A program made the translations under genes and the position numbers. From positions 35,381-99,380 of the forward strand of contig CAYNHF010000051.1 in the NCBI GenBank assembly GCA_964397045.1: a DNA stretch of 64,000 bases, read 5' to 3'. The DNA is from CAYNHF01 sp964397045. GTDB taxonomy: Bacteria; Actinomycetota; Acidimicrobiia; Spongiisociales; UBA5794. This document shows, piece by piece, positions 1 through 9,379 of the stretch (position 1 is the first letter of the stretch; every line of letters starts with the position of its first letter). Under the pieces are notes generated by a model. The model ran no database searches. It was not told the origin of the DNA and worked only from the letters and a program-made list of their open reading frames with translations.

Positions 1-235
1 TCAACACCTGGGTGTCGGGGAAGCGAGACCGGATGTCACGACACGCATCGACCCCCGATCCGTCTGGCAGCCGGACATCCATCACCACCACGTCCGGCGC
101 ATCAAATCCAACCCGGCGGACGCCTTCGGCCGCGGTACCAGCCTCGCCGACAACCTCGATGCCCTCGCGCGATTCGAGCAGGGCTCTCAGGCCCTGCCGG
201 ACCACCTCATGGTCGTCGACCAGTAGTACTTTCAC
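1..235 (-). CDS. Response regulator, NarL/LuxR-type receiver domain (partial)
   Basis: N-terminal 78 residues of a response regulator; the rest lies beyond the left edge. The GTG start at 235 is preceded in frame by a TGA, so no longer start is possible. The receiver fold is clear: acidic pair in VDDHE at residues 6-10, and the likely phospho-acceptor Asp53 in VVVMDVRLPDG. The family (inferred; the C-terminal DNA-binding domain is not in the window) would be the HTH regulator that pairs with HisKA_3 kinases. The histidine kinase at 356 is divergent and is the obvious partner. Confidence 0.85.
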   Translation of the reverse strand, partial: MKVLLVDDHEVVRQGLRALLESREGIEVVGEAGTAAEGVRRVGFDAPDVVVMDVRLPDGSGVDACRDIRSRFPDTQVL

Positions 236-342
236 TGCTTCGCTCGCCTGGTTGTCTTCAGACACGCCCAACCTACTTCGCTCTATCCAGCCGAACCTGG
301 GCCCTTTGGCCCTTTCTGACCAGAGCATGGCACGCCAACGGG

Positions 343-348
343 TAGCCT
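343..348 (+). promoter_or_regulatory. -10 hexamer TAGCCT of a leaderless start
   Basis: TAGCCT lies 7 nt before the ATG at 356 and no Shine-Dalgarno sequence is present. Transcription would begin at or next to the start codon. No clear -35 box. Confidence 0.55.
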
Positions 349-355
349 GCACACG

Positions 356-1471
356 ATGGCAGGCACTACCAAGTCAGAGAGTGAACTCGTTCGGCTGATG
401 GAAGCGGCGGCCGTCGTCGCGGGCCAGACCGACTTCACAACCTTGTTGTACACAGTCATCGAGACCGGAATGTCGCTGACCGGCGCTAGATATGGCGCCC
501 TCGGGGTCCTGGATGAGTCGGGAAACCTCCAGGAGTTCCTCCACGTTGGTATCGACCATCACACCACCCAGGCAATCAGTCATGCGCCAGAGGGCAAAGG
601 TCTCCTGGGCTTGATCACGCGAGAGCGGAAACCGGTCCGGATGGAGAACCTGACCGAGCACGAGGCCTCCGTGGGCTTCCCTGCGAACCATCCGCAGATG
701 AAGTCCTTCCTCGGTATCTCGATCCGTCTCGGAGACGAACTATTCGGCAACCTCTACCTCACCGAGAAGGAGGGTGGATTCCTCGAGGAGGACGAAGAGC
801 TGGTCACTGGCCTTGCCACCGTTGCCGGCACGGCGATCCACACTGCCCGCCTCCAGCGGCGCCTGCGTCGCCTCGCCGTCGTAGAAGATCGGGAGCGGAT
901 CGCACGCGACCTCCATGACGCCATCATCCAGGACCTGTTTGCGGTCGGCCTGTCCCTGGAAGCGACCCGGCAGAAGATCCAGTCGGATGACGTTCGCCGC
1001 GTCATTGCGGACACGATCCAACGCCTCGACGAGACAATCGCATCGTTGCGCCGTTTCATCTTCGACCTCCAGCCTCCAGCTTGGTCACGGCGGGACATGC
1101 GCTCGGAGGCGTCGCGGCTCATCGACCAACTCGCAGAGCCCCACGACGTCCAGCTGAGTGTTACCTTCGAGGGATCGCTTCACGACCTCGACCCCGCGAC
1201 CGTCCACGATGCGCTCCAACTGCTCAAAGAGGCAGTGAGCAACGCGCTACGCCATGCAGAAGTCGATCGAGTCGAGGTGCGAGTCATCCGGGACCGTGAC
1301 GAGCTCCTCGTCATCGTGTCGGACGCGGGCAAAGGCTTCGACCCGACCGCGCCCACCAGCGGGATGGGCCTCGCCAACATCCGCGACCGTACCCGCAGGC
1401 GGGGTGGCGACGTCGATGTCGTCAGCGATCCCGGAATGGGAACAACGGTGCGAGTGCGGCTTCCGGTATAG
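356..1471 (+). CDS. Sensor histidine kinase, GAF + HisKA_3 + HATPase
   Basis: 371-residue cytoplasmic kinase of the DevS/NreB class. A GAF domain spans about residues 20-165. The dimerisation/phosphoacceptor helix contains ERIARDLHDAIIQDL with His187, and the C-terminal HATPase_c has the N box (EAVSNALRHA, Asn296), the G1 box DAGKGFDP (323-330) and GMGLANIRDR (336-345). There is no transmembrane segment, so the signal is sensed inside the cell by the single GAF domain; the ligand cannot be told. It is divergent from the response regulator ending at 235, its likely partner. Start is leaderless behind TAGCCT. Confidence 0.9.
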   Translation: MAGTTKSESELVRLMEAAAVVAGQTDFTTLLYTVIETGMSLTGARYGALGVLDESGNLQEFLHVGIDHHTTQAISHAPEGKGLLGLITRERKPVRMENLTEHEASVGFPANHPQMKSFLGISIRLGDELFGNLYLTEKEGGFLEEDEELVTGLATVAGTAIHTARLQRRLRRLAVVEDRERIARDLHDAIIQDLFAVGLSLEATRQKIQSDDVRRVIADTIQRLDETIASLRRFIFDLQPPAWSRRDMRSEASRLIDQLAEPHDVQLSVTFEGSLHDLDPATVHDALQLLKEAVSNALRHAEVDRVEVRVIRDRDELLVIVSDAGKGFDPTAPTSGMGLANIRDRTRRRGGDVDVVSDPGMGTTVRVRLPV

Positions 1472-1475
1472 CTCG

Positions 1476-1496
1476 ACAGGCCCCCAGCCGGCCTGT
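1476..1496. terminator. Convergent-gene hairpin
   Basis: Perfect 7-bp stem (1476-1482 with 1490-1496), 7-nt loop, in the 29-bp gap between the stops of the kinase and of bpa. No T-tract, so termination is inferred from position only. Confidence 0.45.
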
Positions 1497-1500
1497 TGGG

Positions 1501-1986
1501 CTACAAGTACATCCCGGGCGTCTTGTGCTCTTCTCCCGACTCAAGTCCCTTGCGCCTGGCCATCTCCTGCAGCTGGGCATTGACGGAGGCTTGTTGACTC
1601 CACAGGGATGCTTGGATCCCGTGGAACAGACCCTCGAGCCAACCGACGAGCTGAGCCTGCACGATCCGCAGCTCGGACTCCGAGACACTCCCCGCAGTCA
1701 GCGGCTGGAACATCGCTCCCAGCTCCTCCTGCAGGTCGTCGCTCAGAACCTCTCGAAGCTGCTCGAGCGACGAGTGGTACACCTCCAGCAGCCTGGTGCT
1801 TCCTGCCTCGTCGAGCGGCATCTGCCGTACTTCCTCGAGCATGGCGCGGGTCATCGAAGCAATCCGAATGAGTTTCGATGGCTCCGAGATGTAGGTCCCG
1901 TCTTCGGTTTCCTCGTCGACTGGTTCCACAACGTCAGGTTGCAGTGGGGTGGGCTCCGTCTCTGACGGCAATTCCTTGTGATCCAT
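1501..1986 (-). CDS. bpa: Bacterial proteasome activator Bpa/PafE (DUF2587)
   Basis: 161 residues from the ATG at 1986; the frame stays open upstream but that part has no family character. The core (about 35-130) is the helical Bpa domain. The C-terminus ends in Gly-Met-Tyr-Leu, a tyrosine-penultimate tail like the GQYL tail of mycobacterial Bpa that docks into the 20S proteasome alpha-ring pockets. Known role: an ATP-independent ring that opens the proteasome gate for unfolded proteins. This implies that the genome encodes a 20S proteasome elsewhere. It lies 77 bp downstream of the molybdopterin oxidoreductase on the same strand. Confidence 0.88.
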   Translation of the reverse strand: MDHKELPSETEPTPLQPDVVEPVDEETEDGTYISEPSKLIRIASMTRAMLEEVRQMPLDEAGSTRLLEVYHSSLEQLREVLSDDLQEELGAMFQPLTAGSVSESELRIVQAQLVGWLEGLFHGIQASLWSQQASVNAQLQEMARRKGLESGEEHKTPGMYL

Positions 1987-2063
1987 AGCCCCGAGGATAC
2001 GCCGCCTTGGAGCGAACTCCCACACTCGCAACAGGGGGCGGTGGTTGCGCCGTCCCTGCGACG

Positions 2064-3623
2064 TCACGAAGTCCGAAACTGCGTTCGGTCGTAGCCGGTG
2101 GCACCATCGGGGCGAACCGGAGACCGCGCTTCTGGCTGGGTTGCGCCGGTACCGTCGGTTGCTCTCACTTCGGCCTCGTGATCGCCGGGATCGAGGGGTG
2201 TCTCGAGCTTCCACTGCACCCACGCGTCGTCCGAAAGCGGGCTGGTCAGCTCCGCCTCCATCCATGGTCCCGCATCGATACGCACTTCGACCCGTTCGAC
2301 CCCGATGGTGGGGGCCCACGCAACTCCTGCAACCACTGCAGGCGATCCGTTCACCAGCTCACCCCGACGCGGGTAGTCGATTCGGGCCTGGGTCTTGATG
2401 GGGCCCATCTTCGACCACCCACGTGGGATCCAATAGCCGTCGAACGCATCCCAGGTGGTCAACTCGATTTCCTCGAGCCACTTCGTCGCAGATACATAGC
2501 CGTAGAGGCCGGGGACGATCAGCCGGGCCGGAAACCCATGTCGCGGTGGAAGCGTCTCGCCGTTCATGCCGATCGCGATCAGCGGGTCACGGCCGTCGAA
2601 CGCCAGCTCGGTCGGGAACCCGGCAGTCCATCCATCTACGGAGCGACCCACGATCTGGGTGGCGCCGACGGCTACGCCCGCCCGCTCCAGCACCTCGACC
2701 AGGCGGACGCCCGTCCACTTGGCATTGCCGACCAGGTCTCCACCTACCTCGTTGCTGACACAGGAGATCGTCACATACCGCTCGTGGAGCTCCATGGCCA
2801 GCAGATCACTCATCGTGAACTCCTGGGGACGCTCCACCATTCCGGTGACTTTCATGGTCCACGATTCCGGGTCGGGCCGGGGCACGACCAGAGCCGTATC
2901 GATCCGGTAGAACTGATCGTTGGGAACGACGATGGGCGCCAGCCCGACCACATCTGCGAACCGCTGATCGTCATTAGGCGGCGCGACGGTGGTCACCGGC
3001 TCCGGGAGGTCCATTGCAGAACGCTTCGACTCTGAGCGCGAGATGATCATCTGGCGACCTGCCACCCCGAACACAACGGCCGCGAGCCCGACTCCTCCGA
3101 TCAACAGACCGGCTCGCCGCCTTCCCGGATCCGGCGGAACTCCGTCGGTGGGTAGCTCAGGAGTTCGCTGCACGACGCGGCGCAACAACCATCGCAACGT
3201 CAGCCACCCCGCAGCAGACGCGAAGACGACCGTCACCACCGCGGCAGCCGGAGTGACCAGCGGTTCCATGGAAGCCGCGATCGCGCCCAGCAACCCGAAA
3301 GCACCAAACGCGACGGCACTCACCCAAGGTCGGCGTAGAGAAGCAACCCCAACGAATGCGCCAACCATCAAGCCGATGATCACCGTACCGATCGCCAGTG
3401 CACCCTTGTCTGCGGTGCCGAACACCGTGATGGCGATCTCTTTGACAAACGGCGGGGAGTAGTCGACGACAAATCCGCCGACGGCAGCGATCGCGGAGGG
3501 CACCCGGCCGAAGAGGCCGGCGATGAGTTCAGTGAGCGCGAGCGCAAGACCCACCGAGGCTGCGCCCGCCAGGCCGGCCAGGCGGCGATTGCCCCTATCA
3601 GAATGTGGCTGTGAGTCCGTCAC
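2064..3623 (-). CDS. Membrane-anchored molybdopterin-dependent oxidoreductase (sulfite-oxidase family)
   Basis: 519 residues from the GTG at 3623, chosen because GAGGA lies about 7 nt upstream; an ATG at 3704 would add 27 basic residues of no obvious function. The N-terminal third has about five transmembrane helices plus a further one near residue 180. Then comes the oxidoreductase molybdopterin-binding domain with the conserved cysteine in ISCVSNEVGG (Cys288), and an Ig-like Mo-cofactor dimerisation domain at the C-terminus (about 395-500). The catalytic domain is expected outside the membrane. The substrate is not known; family members act on sulfite or on oxidised methionine. Downstream of polX on the same strand. 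Confidence 0.82.
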   Translation of the reverse strand: MTDSQPHSDRGNRRLAGLAGAASVGLALALTELIAGLFGRVPSAIAAVGGFVVDYSPPFVKEIAITVFGTADKGALAIGTVIIGLMVGAFVGVASLRRPWVSAVAFGAFGLLGAIAASMEPLVTPAAAVVTVVFASAAGWLTLRWLLRRVVQRTPELPTDGVPPDPGRRRAGLLIGGVGLAAVVFGVAGRQMIISRSESKRSAMDLPEPVTTVAPPNDDQRFADVVGLAPIVVPNDQFYRIDTALVVPRPDPESWTMKVTGMVERPQEFTMSDLLAMELHERYVTISCVSNEVGGDLVGNAKWTGVRLVEVLERAGVAVGATQIVGRSVDGWTAGFPTELAFDGRDPLIAIGMNGETLPPRHGFPARLIVPGLYGYVSATKWLEEIELTTWDAFDGYWIPRGWSKMGPIKTQARIDYPRRGELVNGSPAVVAGVAWAPTIGVERVEVRIDAGPWMEAELTSPLSDDAWVQWKLETPLDPGDHEAEVRATDGTGATQPEARSPVRPDGATGYDRTQFRTS

Positions 3624-3748
3624 CCCAGGGTCCTCACTCGGTCGCGTTCTACTTGTACGCCGTCGCAGTCTCAATTGGATGGGCGGCCGGCCATATGACA
3701 CCACGCGGCGGCGCCTGAAGTCCTATCCATTTCCGAAACAAAGCTTCA

Positions 3749-5506
3749 TCAGGAGCTTCGCTTAGCAGCCGCCCACTTCAGGAACCGTTGGCGCGGCCAG
3801 GTGTTGGCGACTCGCCGCTTGTCTACCCAACCGCGGCGTGACGCTTGAACTCCCCAGCGGCTATTGCCGAGCTCGGTGGTGTGGTGAGCGTCCGTGGAGA
3901 TCACGTAGGCAAGGTCTGGATAGTCCCGGCCGCGGCGGAGCACCTCGGCCGGGGCATCGAGGCGGTCCAGGTGGGAGTTGATCTCCAACCCGGTGCCCGT
4001 TGCTGCCATTGCCTCGAGTATCTCCGGAACATCTAGTTCGATCCCGGGTCGGCGTCCGATCCTCCGTCCGGTGAGGTGACCGACAACGTTCACCGCGGGA
4101 TGCGATATCGCCCGCAGCAGCCGCAACGTCTGTTCGACGACCGCCAGATCGAAGTGGGAGTGAACGCTGGCCACACAGAAATCGAAGCCCATCAGGAAGT
4201 CGTGGTCGTAGTCGAGGGACCCATCGACCCCGATATTCAGCTCCGCACCGTGGAGGATCGTGAGGTCCGGGTACTCGACACGGAGATCCTTGAGTACGAA
4301 GCGCTCCGCCATCACTTTGGCTCGCGAGAGGCCGTTGATCGCCAGGTCCTCCCCGTGCTCGGTGATGGCTACGTACTCCAGGCCGCGGTCCGCCACCGCA
4401 GCGATCATCGCTTCCAACGGGCTGCGACCGTCACCGGACCAAGTCGAGTGCACATGAAGATCGCCACGCAGGTCACCAACCTCTGCAAGGCGGGGAAGGT
4501 CGCCCGTGGCCGCCAATCCGATCTCTCCGATGCCTTCCCGCATTTCAGGTGCCACGAAACCGAGTCCGAAGGCCCGATAGATCGCCTTCTCCGTACGGGA
4601 CGCAACGACATGACCCGTCACGGAGTCCAACAGCTCATACTCATTGAGCGTCCGGCCCTCTGCCAGCGCCCGCTGCCGCAGTTCGATGTTGTGGGCCTTG
4701 GAACCGGTGAAGTACAGGAGGGCCGCGCCGTACTGTGCCGGCGCCACCACCCGGAGGTCCACCTGGAGCCCGCTCGTAGTGACGATGGCCGACTTCGTCT
4801 CGCCGTGACCGAGGACTTCAGCCACCACAGGCAGGCCCACGAACTTGTCCATGATCGGCCCCGGATCGGTGGAGGCCACGAGGATGTCGATGTCACCAAT
4901 TGTGTCTGAGAACCGGCGCAGACTGCCGCAATAGTCGATGTGGCGCACCTCAGGGAGTGCCCCGAGCGTGGCGACCAACTGCCTGGCGATCGGCAGCGCC
5001 TCGATGATGGGCGTGCGCCGCGTTCCCTCACCGAAGCCGAGACGTTCGACGGCGCGGGCAATCTTCTCCTCGCGCTTCGAGCCCATCCCGGGAAGCGTTC
5101 GCAGCCGCTGGGCAGCCAGCGCTTCCCGAAGCTGCTCAACCGACTCAACCCCTAGCTCGTCTCGGACCAGCAACACCGTCTTGGGACCCATGCCGGGGAT
5201 CCGGGTCAGCTCGACGAGTGCAGGCGGATACTTCCTTCGAAGCGCCTCGAGACGTTCCATGCGACCGGTATCTACATACTCACGGATCTTGAGAGCGGTG
5301 CTTCTCCCGATTCCTTCGACCTCCAACAGGTGAGCGAGATTCAGCTCGGCCGCAGGTCGCGTCATCGCCCGCAGGCCATCGACGGCCTTCTCGTACGCAC
5401 GAACCCTGAAGGACTGGGCTGACCCCTCCTCCAGCTTCAGCAACGTGGCGAGCTCGGCAAGCTGTGCTGCGATTGTCCCGTTGCTCGGTGACGCAGAATG
5501 CTCCAC
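3749..5506 (-). CDS. polX: DNA polymerase/3'-5' exonuclease PolX
   Basis: 585 residues, normal length for bacterial PolX. The N-terminal helix-hairpin-helix region (about 5-155) includes the VEGIGRSTALKI and IPGMGPKT loops. The family-X polymerase core has GSLRR (194-198) and catalytic Asp205/Asp207 in IGDIDIL, with a third Asp250 in VDLRV. The C-terminal PHP phosphoesterase begins at HVHSTWSGDG (351-360) with further metal ligands in ITEHGE. Known role: gap filling and end trimming in base-excision repair. GTG start at 5506, only 1 bp after the antiporter stop, so the two are almost certainly co-transcribed. Confidence 0.93.
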   Translation of the reverse strand: MEHSASPSNGTIAAQLAELATLLKLEEGSAQSFRVRAYEKAVDGLRAMTRPAAELNLAHLLEVEGIGRSTALKIREYVDTGRMERLEALRRKYPPALVELTRIPGMGPKTVLLVRDELGVESVEQLREALAAQRLRTLPGMGSKREEKIARAVERLGFGEGTRRTPIIEALPIARQLVATLGALPEVRHIDYCGSLRRFSDTIGDIDILVASTDPGPIMDKFVGLPVVAEVLGHGETKSAIVTTSGLQVDLRVVAPAQYGAALLYFTGSKAHNIELRQRALAEGRTLNEYELLDSVTGHVVASRTEKAIYRAFGLGFVAPEMREGIGEIGLAATGDLPRLAEVGDLRGDLHVHSTWSGDGRSPLEAMIAAVADRGLEYVAITEHGEDLAINGLSRAKVMAERFVLKDLRVEYPDLTILHGAELNIGVDGSLDYDHDFLMGFDFCVASVHSHFDLAVVEQTLRLLRAISHPAVNVVGHLTGRRIGRRPGIELDVPEILEAMAATGTGLEINSHLDRLDAPAEVLRRGRDYPDLAYVISTDAHHTTELGNSRWGVQASRRGWVDKRRVANTWPRQRFLKWAAAKRSS

Positions 5507-5507
5507 G

Positions 5508-6455
5508 TCAGACGCTCAGGGCAGCCATCAACACGAAGGCCATCACCAGGACTGCTCCTTCCCACCTCACAATCCGCCGGCCGGTGATGGCGAAGAAGCC
5601 GGCCACGAGCGCAGCTCCCACCATGACCACCAGGATGCTGCGGTCGATGCTCTGCAACGAACCGGGGCCAACGACGATGGCGAAACCTGCCACTCCGAGC
5701 GAATTGAACAGGTTCGAACCAAGCACATTGCCGACCACCAGATCGGTCTCGGCGCGACGTGTCGCGGCCAAAGCGGTCGCCAATTCCGGCAAGCTGGTGC
5801 CCACCCCGAGCATCACGCCGAGGAACAGATCAGACAGCCCGAGGCTTTCACCGATGAAGAGTGCCCCCTCCAGCAGCACGCGCGCCGCCAGTACGGTTGC
5901 CACCAGAGCCGCAATGCCGATCCCGACCTCCAGCCTGATGGTCACCGTGCCCGCTCCTGCCATCTCCTCGACCTCGGACTGTGCCTCGCTGATCGCTTCC
6001 ACATCACTCATCGACCACCTCACCAGCAGGAAGAGCGCCAGCGCCATCCCTACGAGGAGCACCACACCCTCCCAACGTTCGACCCGCAGGTCCCAGAGGA
6101 GCACGGCGAGCAGCGTCACGGCGGCCAACATCAACGCGCCCTCGCGCTTGAGGGTCATGCGGCGGGCAACCACTGGGATCACGAGCGCGGCACCGCCGAG
6201 GACGAGGGTGACATTGGCGATGTTGGAGCCGATGACGTTGGCGAGGGCCACATCCACCCTGCCGTCTGCAGACGCCAGCACCGACACGAGCAGTTCGGGT
6301 ACCGAAGTTCCGAAGCCCACGATGACGGCGCCGATCAGAATCGCGGAGACTCCCCAGGCACGGGAAAGGCGCACCGCGGAAATCACGAGCCGATCGGACG
6401 CGATGATCAGCACTGCGAGGCCACCGGCCAACGCCAGCAATGCCCAGATCATCAC
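5508..6455 (-). CDS. Calcium/sodium antiporter, CaCA family (YrbG-like)
   Basis: 315 residues with the duplicated CaCA architecture: repeat 1 carries GFGTSVPELLVS and GSNIANVTLVLG, repeat 2 carries GVGTSLPELATA and GSNLFNSLGVAG. These are the alpha-1 and alpha-2 ion-binding motifs with their conserved Glu. About ten membrane helices are expected. Start is GTG at 6455 with GGGGAG upstream; an ATG follows immediately at 6452. First gene of a leftward run with polX. Confidence 0.9.
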   Translation of the reverse strand: MMIWALLALAGGLAVLIIASDRLVISAVRLSRAWGVSAILIGAVIVGFGTSVPELLVSVLASADGRVDVALANVIGSNIANVTLVLGGAALVIPVVARRMTLKREGALMLAAVTLLAVLLWDLRVERWEGVVLLVGMALALFLLVRWSMSDVEAISEAQSEVEEMAGAGTVTIRLEVGIGIAALVATVLAARVLLEGALFIGESLGLSDLFLGVMLGVGTSLPELATALAATRRAETDLVVGNVLGSNLFNSLGVAGFAIVVGPGSLQSIDRSILVVMVGAALVAGFFAITGRRIVRWEGAVLVMAFVLMAALSV

Positions 6456-6539
6456 GGCTCCCCACGTCGAATTGCGGGCGCGGATGGTACCTGCGGCGGC
6501 CGCAGGCCCTTCTCCGGTTGACGCTAACCTCCGCAGGCC

Positions 6540-7961
6540 ATGGCCGAACCCCCCTCACGGGCGCACGACACCTGGTTGACGTCGGATCGAATGATCCCGC
6601 GCCGGTTCGTCCGTCCTCTCCTCCAGTTCACCCATGTGGAGGCTGCGGGCGGGGTGGTGTTGTTGGCAGCCGCATTGGTCGCCGTGGCGTGGGCCAACTC
6701 ACCGTTCAGCGCCAGCTACTTCGAATTCTGGAACACTCACGTCAGTATCCAGATCGGAAGCATCCACTTCGAAGAGACCTACAAGGAGATTGTCAACGAC
6801 GGCCTCATGGTCATCTTCTTCTTCGTGGTCGGTCTCGAAATCAAACGAGAACTCGTCGTTGGCGAATTGAAGGACCGTCGCGAGGCCGCGTTGCCGGCGT
6901 TCGCCGCACTCGGCGGAATGATCGTGCCGGCGGCCATCTACCTGCTCATCGTCGCAGGGCACCCCGATCCGGAGGCGACCAACGGTTGGGGAATCCCGAT
7001 GGCTACCGACATCGCCTTCTCAGTCGGAATCCTTTCCTTACTCGGAAGCCGGATTTCGATCCGCCTCAAACTCTTCCTGTTGGCCCTTGCCATCGCGGAC
7101 GATATCGGCGCTATCACGGTCATCGCTATCTTCTACACGGCAGACCTGAACGTCACCTTCCTCGCCGCCGCCATTGCTGCGCTCGTCGTCATCGAAGTCG
7201 CCAAGCGGATCGGCATTCGATCCATGGTGTTCTACGTGCCGATGGGTTTCGTCGTCTGGTTCCTTGTATTCGAATCCGGCGTCCATGCGACGCTGGCCGG
7301 CGTGGTGCTCGGGTTGATGACCCCGGTCACAGCTTGGTACTCAGATGAGGAGTACTTCCGCCGATCCGGGTGGATTCTGTCGCGCTACAAGATGGACAGC
7401 GCCGCACCCAACGCGCGGGCCAGAGTCGACGAGGATGCGCTCGAACTCGCCGAGGTAGCAAAGGAATCGGTGTCGCCGCTCGACCGACTGGAGCGGAAGC
7501 TGCACCCCTGGTCTTCCTTCGTCGTCGTACCCATCTTCGCGCTCGCCAATGCCGGCGTCAGCTTCGCGGACGCGCAGGAGACCGTGACCAGCGAGGTCAC
7601 GATCGCGGTCGCGGTTGGCCTGGTTCTCGGCAAGCTGATCGGCATTTCGGGATTCTCTTGGCTCGGTGTCAAGCTGCGCCTCGGAGTCATGGCGGCCGGG
7701 ACGACATGGAGACAAGTGATCGGGGTCGCCACGCTTGCCGGCGTAGGCTTCACCGTGTCGTTGTTCATCACCGAACTCGCGTTCACCAATGAACTCCTCA
7801 AGGACGAGGCCAAGATCGGGGTGTTCATCGGATCGATCATTGCCGGAATTGTCGGGTTCCTCATACTGCGGACTGTGAAAACACCACAGCAGCGGATCGA
7901 AGCCGGCAGGGAAAGCCTCGGTCTGGGTGATCCGACCGAACCCGAACCGACGAGCGCGTAG
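6540..7961 (+). CDS. nhaA: Na+/H+ antiporter NhaA
   Basis: 473 residues with the NhaA hallmarks: FFVVGLEIKRELVVGEL near the N-terminus, Asp157 in ATDIAFSVG, and the ion-binding pair Asp187-Asp188 in LAIADDIGAI. The 30-residue spacing matches E. coli Asp133 and Asp163/164. It is longer than E. coli NhaA (388) because of a hydrophilic insertion at about 275-320. Expected role: sodium export and pH homeostasis in the cytoplasmic membrane. ATG at 6540 lies 9 nt behind TAACCT; MIPRRFVRP at 6591 is an alternative start. Divergent from the calcium antiporter. Confidence 0.93.
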   Translation: MAEPPSRAHDTWLTSDRMIPRRFVRPLLQFTHVEAAGGVVLLAAALVAVAWANSPFSASYFEFWNTHVSIQIGSIHFEETYKEIVNDGLMVIFFFVVGLEIKRELVVGELKDRREAALPAFAALGGMIVPAAIYLLIVAGHPDPEATNGWGIPMATDIAFSVGILSLLGSRISIRLKLFLLALAIADDIGAITVIAIFYTADLNVTFLAAAIAALVVIEVAKRIGIRSMVFYVPMGFVVWFLVFESGVHATLAGVVLGLMTPVTAWYSDEEYFRRSGWILSRYKMDSAAPNARARVDEDALELAEVAKESVSPLDRLERKLHPWSSFVVVPIFALANAGVSFADAQETVTSEVTIAVAVGLVLGKLIGISGFSWLGVKLRLGVMAAGTTWRQVIGVATLAGVGFTVSLFITELAFTNELLKDEAKIGVFIGSIIAGIVGFLILRTVKTPQQRIEAGRESLGLGDPTEPEPTSA

Positions 7962-8040
7962 ACCCGGCCTTCACCAGTCGGGTGTCTCGGGAACCAAGCT
8001 GGAGGAACAACCCCAGCGCAGACGCGGTTGCCCAATTGCC

Positions 8041-8826
8041 ATGAATGCGCCGTCCGGACCAAACCCCATCACCACCGCCTGGGCCATCTGGCGAGCGCGT
8101 CGGGTGCGGCAACCCTCTCCGCACGGGTCGGGGACCGTCGACCACGCTGCACTGCAACCGGTGCTCGATGATCTGCGGCGCTCCGGAGTGCCTGGACTAT
8201 CCGAATCGCGCCGAGCGTTGGCCGGCTACCGCATGCAGATGGCGATGGTTGATCCAGACGCATTGAGCGAGAACCAGGCCCTCGCGTTCTGGCTCAACGT
8301 CTACAACGCAGGGGCGATCGACCTCGCCGCGGAGGCGTTCCAGAGAGCAGACAATTCGGTGCTGCGGGTCCCGGGAGGGTTTGAGCAACCCTGGATCGAA
8401 GTTGGAGGGGAGACGCTGACGCTCACCGAGATCGAGCACGGCAAGATTCGTCGATTCATTGAACCACGCATCCACGGTGCACTGGTGTGCGGATCTGCTT
8501 CCTGCCCCACTCTGCGATACGAGACCTACCAAGGGAACGACCTCGACGCCCAACTCGATGATCAGATGCAGCACTTTCTGGCCGGGGGCGGTGCCGTGGC
8601 AGATCGCGACCGGAACACACTCGCGCTTTCCCGGGTCTTCCTCTGGTACGGAGGCGACTTCGTTCGCCCCCAGCGCATGCCTACCTGGCTCCCGCCCCGC
8701 AAGGCGCGCCTCGTTACCCACCTGAGCCCATGGCTACAGGCCGAACAGGTGGAATGGGTCCAGCGATCAGCGCCGAACATCACCTTCCAGAGCTACGACT
8801 GGAGCCTGGCCTGCGAGGTGCGCTGA
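8041..8826 (+). CDS. DUF547 domain protein
   Basis: 261 residues from the ATG at 8041; the frame is open further upstream but that part is low in complexity. DUF547 features are visible: FWLNVYNAGAIDLA at about 82-95, the Cys-containing HGALVCGSASCPTLR stretch, and a Trp/Tyr-rich C-terminal part (FLWYGGDF). The biochemical function of the family is unknown. No signal peptide. It ends base-to-base against the convergent acetyltransferase gene. Confidence 0.75.
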   Translation: MNAPSGPNPITTAWAIWRARRVRQPSPHGSGTVDHAALQPVLDDLRRSGVPGLSESRRALAGYRMQMAMVDPDALSENQALAFWLNVYNAGAIDLAAEAFQRADNSVLRVPGGFEQPWIEVGGETLTLTEIEHGKIRRFIEPRIHGALVCGSASCPTLRYETYQGNDLDAQLDDQMQHFLAGGGAVADRDRNTLALSRVFLWYGGDFVRPQRMPTWLPPRKARLVTHLSPWLQAEQVEWVQRSAPNITFQSYDWSLACEVR

Positions 8827-9273
8827 TTACGCCCGCGATGCGTACTGCGGATCGCGAAACGGCCACCGGGATCGCAGCCAGGCTGAGAGTTGGCTCCGCA
8901 CAATCGGGTCCATCTCAGATCGACTCTCGCGTACCCACGACCGCACCGCAGCATCGTGGGTCTCGTCCGGGGACGGGTAGATGTAGACGCAGCCGATCAC
9001 CTCGTCACCCGCGACGATCGAGTAGGTGAAGCCTTCGCGGTTGCTGAAGTCGGTCGCGTGACTCACCAGATCGGCTCGATTGGCGTTGAGATCCATTGGT
9101 GCGGGCCAGTCGGAGTGTTCGAAACCGGGCGTCGATCTGATGTGATCGATGCTCGACATCCATGCGGCGTGATCGCGTTCGTTGTGTTGTTGCCCCAGCG
9201 GCTCCAGCCGGAAGCCGTCACCTGCATATTCGGTGGGAACGATGAAGTGCTCGGGAACGAACGCTCGGGTCAT
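8827..9273 (-). CDS. GNAT-like N-acetyltransferase
   Basis: 148 residues. The ATG at 9273 is preferred over the GTG at 9279 because TAAAGT sits exactly 6 nt before the ATG, giving a leaderless start. The middle contains GDEVIGCVYIYPSPD, the usual GNAT strand pair before the acetyl-CoA loop. The canonical Q/RxxGxG/A loop is not obvious (VRSWVRESR takes its place), so catalytic activity is uncertain. The C-terminus ends in a WPFRDPQY segment typical of a small actinobacterial subgroup. Substrate unknown. Confidence 0.6.
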   Translation of the reverse strand: MTRAFVPEHFIVPTEYAGDGFRLEPLGQQHNERDHAAWMSSIDHIRSTPGFEHSDWPAPMDLNANRADLVSHATDFSNREGFTYSIVAGDEVIGCVYIYPSPDETHDAAVRSWVRESRSEMDPIVRSQLSAWLRSRWPFRDPQYASRA

Positions 9274-9279
9274 GGCCAC

Positions 9280-9285
9280 ACTTTA
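9280..9285 (-). promoter_or_regulatory. -10 hexamer TAAAGT of a leaderless start
   Basis: On the minus strand TAAAGT is followed by 6 nt and the ATG at 9273; no ribosome binding site is present. Confidence 0.5.
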
Positions 9286-9350
9286 TGGCTGCACCCAAGC
9301 ACCAAGTGGAGGGAAGGCATCGAACCGATTCCAACTCGAGGCGCCCCCGC

Positions 9351-9379
9351 GCTTCCGGGCCGTCACACGGGCCGGAAGC
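9351..9379. repeat. 13-bp inverted repeat, function unknown
   Basis: Arms 9351-9363 and 9367-9379 pair over 13 bp with one mismatch and a 3-nt loop. It lies in the 274-bp gap between the divergent acetyltransferase and P-type ATPase genes, where I see no gene. It may be a leader hairpin of the ATPase or an operator. Confidence 0.4.

Noticed and set aside
4076..4909. Long rightward ORF of 277 codons
   Set aside because: Lies fully antisense to polX, whose catalytic motifs are intact; shadow frame of GC-rich coding DNA.
5445..6579. Two rightward ORFs of 358 and 371 codons
   Set aside because: Antisense to the CaCA antiporter; compositions (His/Asp-rich, Ser/Thr-rich) are those of shadow frames.
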